Positions 59,461 through 64,000 of a DNA stretch of 64,000 nt are shown one piece after another. This stretch comes from Adiantum capillus-veneris (Eukaryota > Streptophyta > Polypodiopsida > Polypodiales > Pteridaceae): positions 11,935,309 through 11,999,308 of the forward strand of contig CM043959.1 of NCBI GenBank assembly GCA_014529385.2, read 5' to 3'. Numbering within the stretch: the stretch's first letter is position 1; every line of letters begins with the position of its first letter. Position numbers and translations under genes: made by a program. The notes under the pieces are model-generated. The model worked only from the letters and a program-made list of their open reading frames with translations, made no database searches and had not been told where the DNA came from.

Positions 59461-59967
59461 GCATCACCTACACAGATTAAGCCCACTAAAGTCCAACCTA
59501 CCATAGACTAGAATCTCTAAGCACATGCTAATTGCATTGGTGTTGGCCTCTCTAATCACCACATTCCAATCAAGGCACTTCATCAAGAGCTACTCACACA
59601 GGGTGAATGGTGCTAGAGTTTCATAAAACCTATCCACAGACAAGCAAACAATAGGTCACATACACTAATTACAAGATTAAGAGCCAAATTAATCAGCCTA
59701 ATTAGAGATGTTAAATATCACAAATTGAATGCTCATGGAAGGATAGGAGTGGTTAATAAGCAAGAAGTCATCACACACACACACACACACACTCAAATCT
59801 ACAATAACGAGAAGGTGAAACTACTTCATGACATAATGGAATTAAGACTAATAAACAAAGTAGAGATTAGATCAAGAAAATCTTCTCTAATTACAATGGA
59901 TTAGCACTAGCCTCTTAAACATGGGCATTAAGCTCAAGGCTAGGGCTTTCATAGAGTGAACACGAGA

Positions 59968-59998
<31 letters not shown>

Positions 59999-60537
59999 CT
60001 CAATTTAGTGGACAATCATCCATCACCTACACACATCAAGCCCACTAAAGTCCAACCTACCATAGACTAGAATCTCTAAGCACACTCTTGATAACCACAC
60101 ACTTGATAAGCACACACTAATTGCATTGGTGTTGGCCTCTCCGACCATCACATGCCAATCAAGGCACTTCATCAAAAGCTACTCACACAAGGTGAACGGT
60201 GCTAGAGTTTCATAAAACCTATCCACACACAAGCAAAGAATAGGGCATATACACTAATTACAAGATTAAGAACCAAATTAATCAACCTAATTAGAAATGT
60301 TAAATATCACAAATCGAATGCTCATGGAAGGATAGGAGTGGTTAATAAACAAGAAGTCATCACACACGCTCAAATCTAGAATAATGAGAAGGTGAAACTA
60401 CTTCATGACATAATGGAATTAAGACTATAAATAAAGTATACATTAGATTAAGAAATGCTTCTCTAATTACAATGGATTAGCACTAGCCTCTTAAGCATGG
60501 GCATTAAAATCAAGGCTAGGGCATCCATAGAGTGAAC

Positions 60538-60610
<73 letters not shown>
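59461..60610 (+). repeat. Tandem duplication of about 560 bases inside the LTR
   Basis: Unit 1 at about 59461-59998 and unit 2 at about 60020-60610 share nearly the whole sequence (AAGCCCACTAAAGTCCAACC at the start; ATGGATTAGCACTAGCCTCT near the end), each ending in (AG)n. Unit 1 has a (CA)n block that is nearly lost in unit 2. Differences of a few percent suggest moderate age. Confidence 0.9.
60539..60610 (+). repeat. (AG)n microsatellite, about 72 bases
   Basis: A perfect AG run at the end of duplication unit 2; the homologous run in unit 1 (59971-59998) is shorter. Confidence 0.95.
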
Positions 60611-60612
<2 letters not shown>

Positions 60613-61204
60613 CTCAAAACTGGATCCTCAAGAGTGGATCCTCAAGAGTGGATACTCAAGAATGAAGCCTCTTTGCATAAAGGTTTCTTTATAAAGTCTT
60701 GCACCACAATCCCTTCTACTATGGGTTTAAGTTTGAGCCCTCTAGCTAGCATATACAACTTTGGAATCCCCAATGAGACCAAAACCATATACAATGTGGA
60801 TAGGAAATATTGTACACATCCATAGCATATCTCCCGCTTGATTCATAATCGGTGTAGCCTCTGTTAGCCGCTGCTAACATTCCCCCCTTCCTAGTTTGGT
60901 GCATGTCCTTGTGTGCAGGTGAAGCAAAACAGGGTGACATGGTAGAAAGCAAGTCCATGAAAGAAATGTTGACTTCCAAAACATAAGAACAAGTAATGAG
61001 CAGAAATACCAACAAGGATTAAAAAATGAAGTACAATAAACAATCATGCAAAGTGATTTTTTTGCTTCTAAAAAATGGGTGAATCATAGTAAAAAACTAA
61101 ACAACATAAAGCAAAAAAAACACTCAAACTATCATGAAGATGAAACCACTTGAAATTTCAGTTTTATGCATGAAACACATGCAATCAATTTAAACCCTAG
61201 GCTA

Positions 61205-61940
61205 ATGCAAGTTCATAAACCTCAAGAAGTATCTTTTTGATGCATTGGTGACACGAGTTCTTCTTTATCGAGTTGAAGTGCGGGGCGAGAGCATGTCAAA
61301 GTCTACTTGGAAAGAGTTTGAGAATGTCCAAATGTGTTTTCTTAGAATTTTCACCAAGTTAAGACACAAACTGCATATATGCTCATACTTCTTGAGTCGG
61401 GATCTCTTCCAGTTGAGGTTAGGGCATGGAAAGGGTTGTGGAGCACATGATAAAGATTCATTGAAACCCCTCACATTGACTTCCTACAATTGCACGGGAA
61501 GCGAGCAAAAAAAGTTCAAAAGATGCATAAAAGCAAGATCTTGAGCGCGGGATGGATGCAAGACATAAAGAAATGGTTTGGGAGATAAGATGCATTGCAC
61601 TTGCTACATGATGCTTCAATTGACTCCCGAGTGAATAAAGCTTTTCTACAACGCCAATGTATTACGGCTTGGGATAAATCCGGTGGGTCATGCTTCATAC
61701 ATTACACCACCAATATAATGCCCCCAACTACAAAACCATGTTTTTTGCTGGAAGAGGAAACCGTACTCACACTTACATGCTTGAGTCTATCCCCTTGTCG
61801 GTGATACACACTATCGGAGCCATTCGGCTTCGCTCCCATTTCCTTTGATGCGAGATAGGGCTTTGGGGCAACGGAGAAGAGCAAAATCAATTGTGCACAT
61901 TATGCTCACTGCAAGTTTGAGACTATGGGTACCACACACA
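61205..61940 (+). mobile_element. LINE fragment: C-terminal part
   Basis: The frame at about 61205-61544 matches the LINE C-terminus: KKYLFDALVTRVLLYRVEVRG, ESMSKSTWKEFENVQMCFLR. Downstream DNA (to about 61.94 kb) still carries recognisable pieces, but in several frames. It ends in the 3' module at 61.95 kb. Same LINE type as 57.72 kb. Confidence 0.75.
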
Positions 61941-61944
61941 ACTA

Positions 61945-62167
61945 GAGTGCTCAGCTTTTGGTCACACTTGAACTTGCTTCTCTCACATTTTCAGCCATAA
62001 CTTAGACCTACACACTTTTCTCTCCCAGCCATAGTGTGGGCTCTCCATTGCGACTCTCATCACCACAATTTTGGACCATTAAGTCACTCATCAGCCATAC
62101 ACATACTACATCACATGTAACTTTGGTCCCATAGGTCATATTTGACCTCCGAGGATGATAAGAAAAC

Positions 62168-62168
<1 letters not shown>
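61945..62168 (+). repeat. SINE/LINE-3'-end-like module, copy 2
   Basis: About 220 bases nearly the same as copy 1 (58.93 kb). It follows directly on LINE coding sequence, so it is probably the LINE 3' UTR and copy 1 a deleted or SINE-like derivative. It ends GGATGATAAGAAAACC and runs into a CT microsatellite. A third, truncated piece (GTCCCATAGGTCATATTTGA) is at 62411-62456 with the same following CT run. Confidence 0.85.
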
Positions 62169-62842
<674 letters not shown>

Positions 62843-63001
62843 ATGCTATGAATTATAATCAAGATCAGGTTTTAGCCATAACCATTGCTCATCTTCAGCC
62901 GCCGTCGAGTGAGTCTACTAGGAGAACCACACTACTCCGTTATGAGCATCTTTATTCCCCCAGTTAGGAACATCAGTTAGGCAGACGAAGTGGTGGACAT
63001 A

Positions 63002-63141
63002 TCAGGACAGAGTGACGCGGGTGACCCTTTGGGGTCGAGATCACTTCAGGAACAATATCTGTCTAGCGATGTCAGGACAGAGTGACGCGGGTGACCCTTT
63101 GGGGTCGAGAGCACTTCAGGAACAATATCTGTCTAGCGATG
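63002..63141 (+). repeat. Perfect-period tandem duplication, 70 bases
   Basis: TCAGGACAGAGTGACGCGGG... occurs at 63002-63071 and again at 63072-63141 with one difference (GATCAC versus GAGCAC). Confidence 0.95.
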
Positions 63142-64000
63142 GTAATTGAATCCATGGGCTTAGGGCCACAATATTATTATGTGGAACATTCAATGAAGCG
63201 AGGGTTTTTAGAGTGGTTATATTTGCTAGCGCAGTTTCTTCCACACCATAAGATTTTTTTGGAAGATTTTTTGGAAATAGTCTTTCTCTTGCAAGGGCCA
63301 AAAATAACATGCAGATCAAAATGATCTACACACCAAGGAGAGGGGTGCTCCTTCCTCTACCTCTAGTGTAATTACAAGACTTTCCCCTATTAATTAAAGT
63401 TGGTAGACATGCCAGGTGTTAAAAAAGATGTAAAAGAGCTATTGGGGGTAGGGTAGTTAATGAGTTAGGTCTTCTAAGAGATGGAGAATCATCATCCTTG
63501 ATGTAGGATTTGAGTAATCCAGTAGAAATCTTTACACCTTTGTAATTGCCATAGGTGGTGAGGTAATACCGGGCTCATCTTGAATTTAAGCTCTTTGAGA
63601 ATGTCAAGCATCAAGCTTTGAAAAGCGTTGAAAGCAATCTAAGCTACTACAAGGGATTTAGCTTGCCTACCAAGCCAAGAGAACCGCTCACTCCGACAAC
63701 GGTGGTGAGGATAAGGGTAAACATGATAGTAGCATTGAACACAACAATCAACACATGGAAAGATTAAAAAATCAGGCAAGCAGATTTAGTAGACAACAAT
63801 GAGCCTTCAATATTGACTCTTGTCCTCACAAGCAATTGTTGCTAGCAATTGTATTGTAAAGAGCTTCTCTAGCTATTTCCTTGACTCTTGTTGTTGCAAA
63901 TCTATAGTAGTTGATCATGCCTCACATGAGAGAGACTACATTCTAAATGAAACCTCCCATGCTAGGCAAGGCAATGACGGGTGTTGCCACATGGAGATAA
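63142..64000. other. No gene seen
   Basis: No frame with a recognised domain. The sequence continues without obvious repeats to the end of the window. Confidence 0.5.

Larger units (their letters stand above)
59270..60891 (-). mobile_element. LTR of an LTR retrotransposon, minus strand, with polypurine tract
   Basis: On the minus strand a polypurine tract (GGAAGGGGGGAA, 60891-60880) is followed by TGTTAGCAGCGGCTAACA, which is close to the LTR start at 48599 and has the same 7-bp stem. The LTR would run to about 59270, where the complement begins TGTTCGGGGC (so it ends ...GAACA), about 1.6 kb. It contains a tandem duplication of about 560 bases, a (CA)n run and two (AG)n runs. Internal coding sequence would lie above 60.9 kb, but only about 0.3 kb is present before LINE sequence. 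Confidence 0.55.

Overview
The window reads as intergenic, transposon-dense plant nuclear DNA. Supporting signs are Ty3/gypsy and Ty1/copia fossils, an initiator-Met-tRNA-type primer site, a plant/fungal-type LINE, short GT-AG introns, very long (CT)n/(AC)n/(TA)n microsatellites and plant-transposon domains of the DUF7869 and DUF8039 kind. A large-genome seed-free vascular plant (fern-like) is my best guess, but no marker here proves the clade. I found no convincing ordinary host gene, tRNA or rRNA. Every coding stretch I can support belongs to a mobile element.  Layout: 1-3.5 kb is unassigned repeat-like DNA. 3.5-7.9 kb is a worn Ty3/gypsy copy. 8.92-18.82 kb is a self-contained DNA transposon with about 26-bp terminal inverted repeats and four transcription units in two convergent pairs. 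19.2-24.65 kb is a mosaic of an LTR-element 5' end, a copia 3' end in reverse, and a second Ty3/gypsy copy. 24.65-28.07 kb is an LTR, leader and gag-like remnant. About 28.1-46.6 kb is a second very large DNA element: a DUF7869-type transposase on the minus strand, a ParB/methyltransferase-like gene plus HAD (FCP1-like) phosphatase modules on the plus strand, and arrays of a 22-24 bp palindrome between and inside them. 46.7-49.7 kb is more retroelement ORF, then a polypurine tract and an LTR. 49.7-51.6 kb is an inverted Ty3 copy. 51.7-55.2 kb is nearly empty. 55.3-56.6 kb is a transposon-like ORF on the minus strand. 57.4-62.9 kb is a LINE broken up by an inverted LTR and huge microsatellites.  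The standout is the 9.9-kb element. Its minus-strand gene starts with a histone H3 homologue that keeps MARTKQTAR (the H3K4 tail) but has Asn at K9. Splice sites in phase join it to a Ulp1/SENP-type cysteine protease, giving a predicted 521-residue H3-Ulp1 fusion. It shares a bidirectional promoter, built on 217-bp tandem repeats with a palindrome in each, with an unknown plus-strand gene. The transposase reads as an uninterrupted five-exon frame. I infer a chromatin-acting (possibly anti-silencing) cargo.  The second large element is older: its genes carry in-frame stops and slippage duplications. Its combination of transposase, a ParB-like/amino-methyltransferase-like protein, FCP1-like phosphatase modules and a palindrome satellite is also, as far as I know, undescribed.
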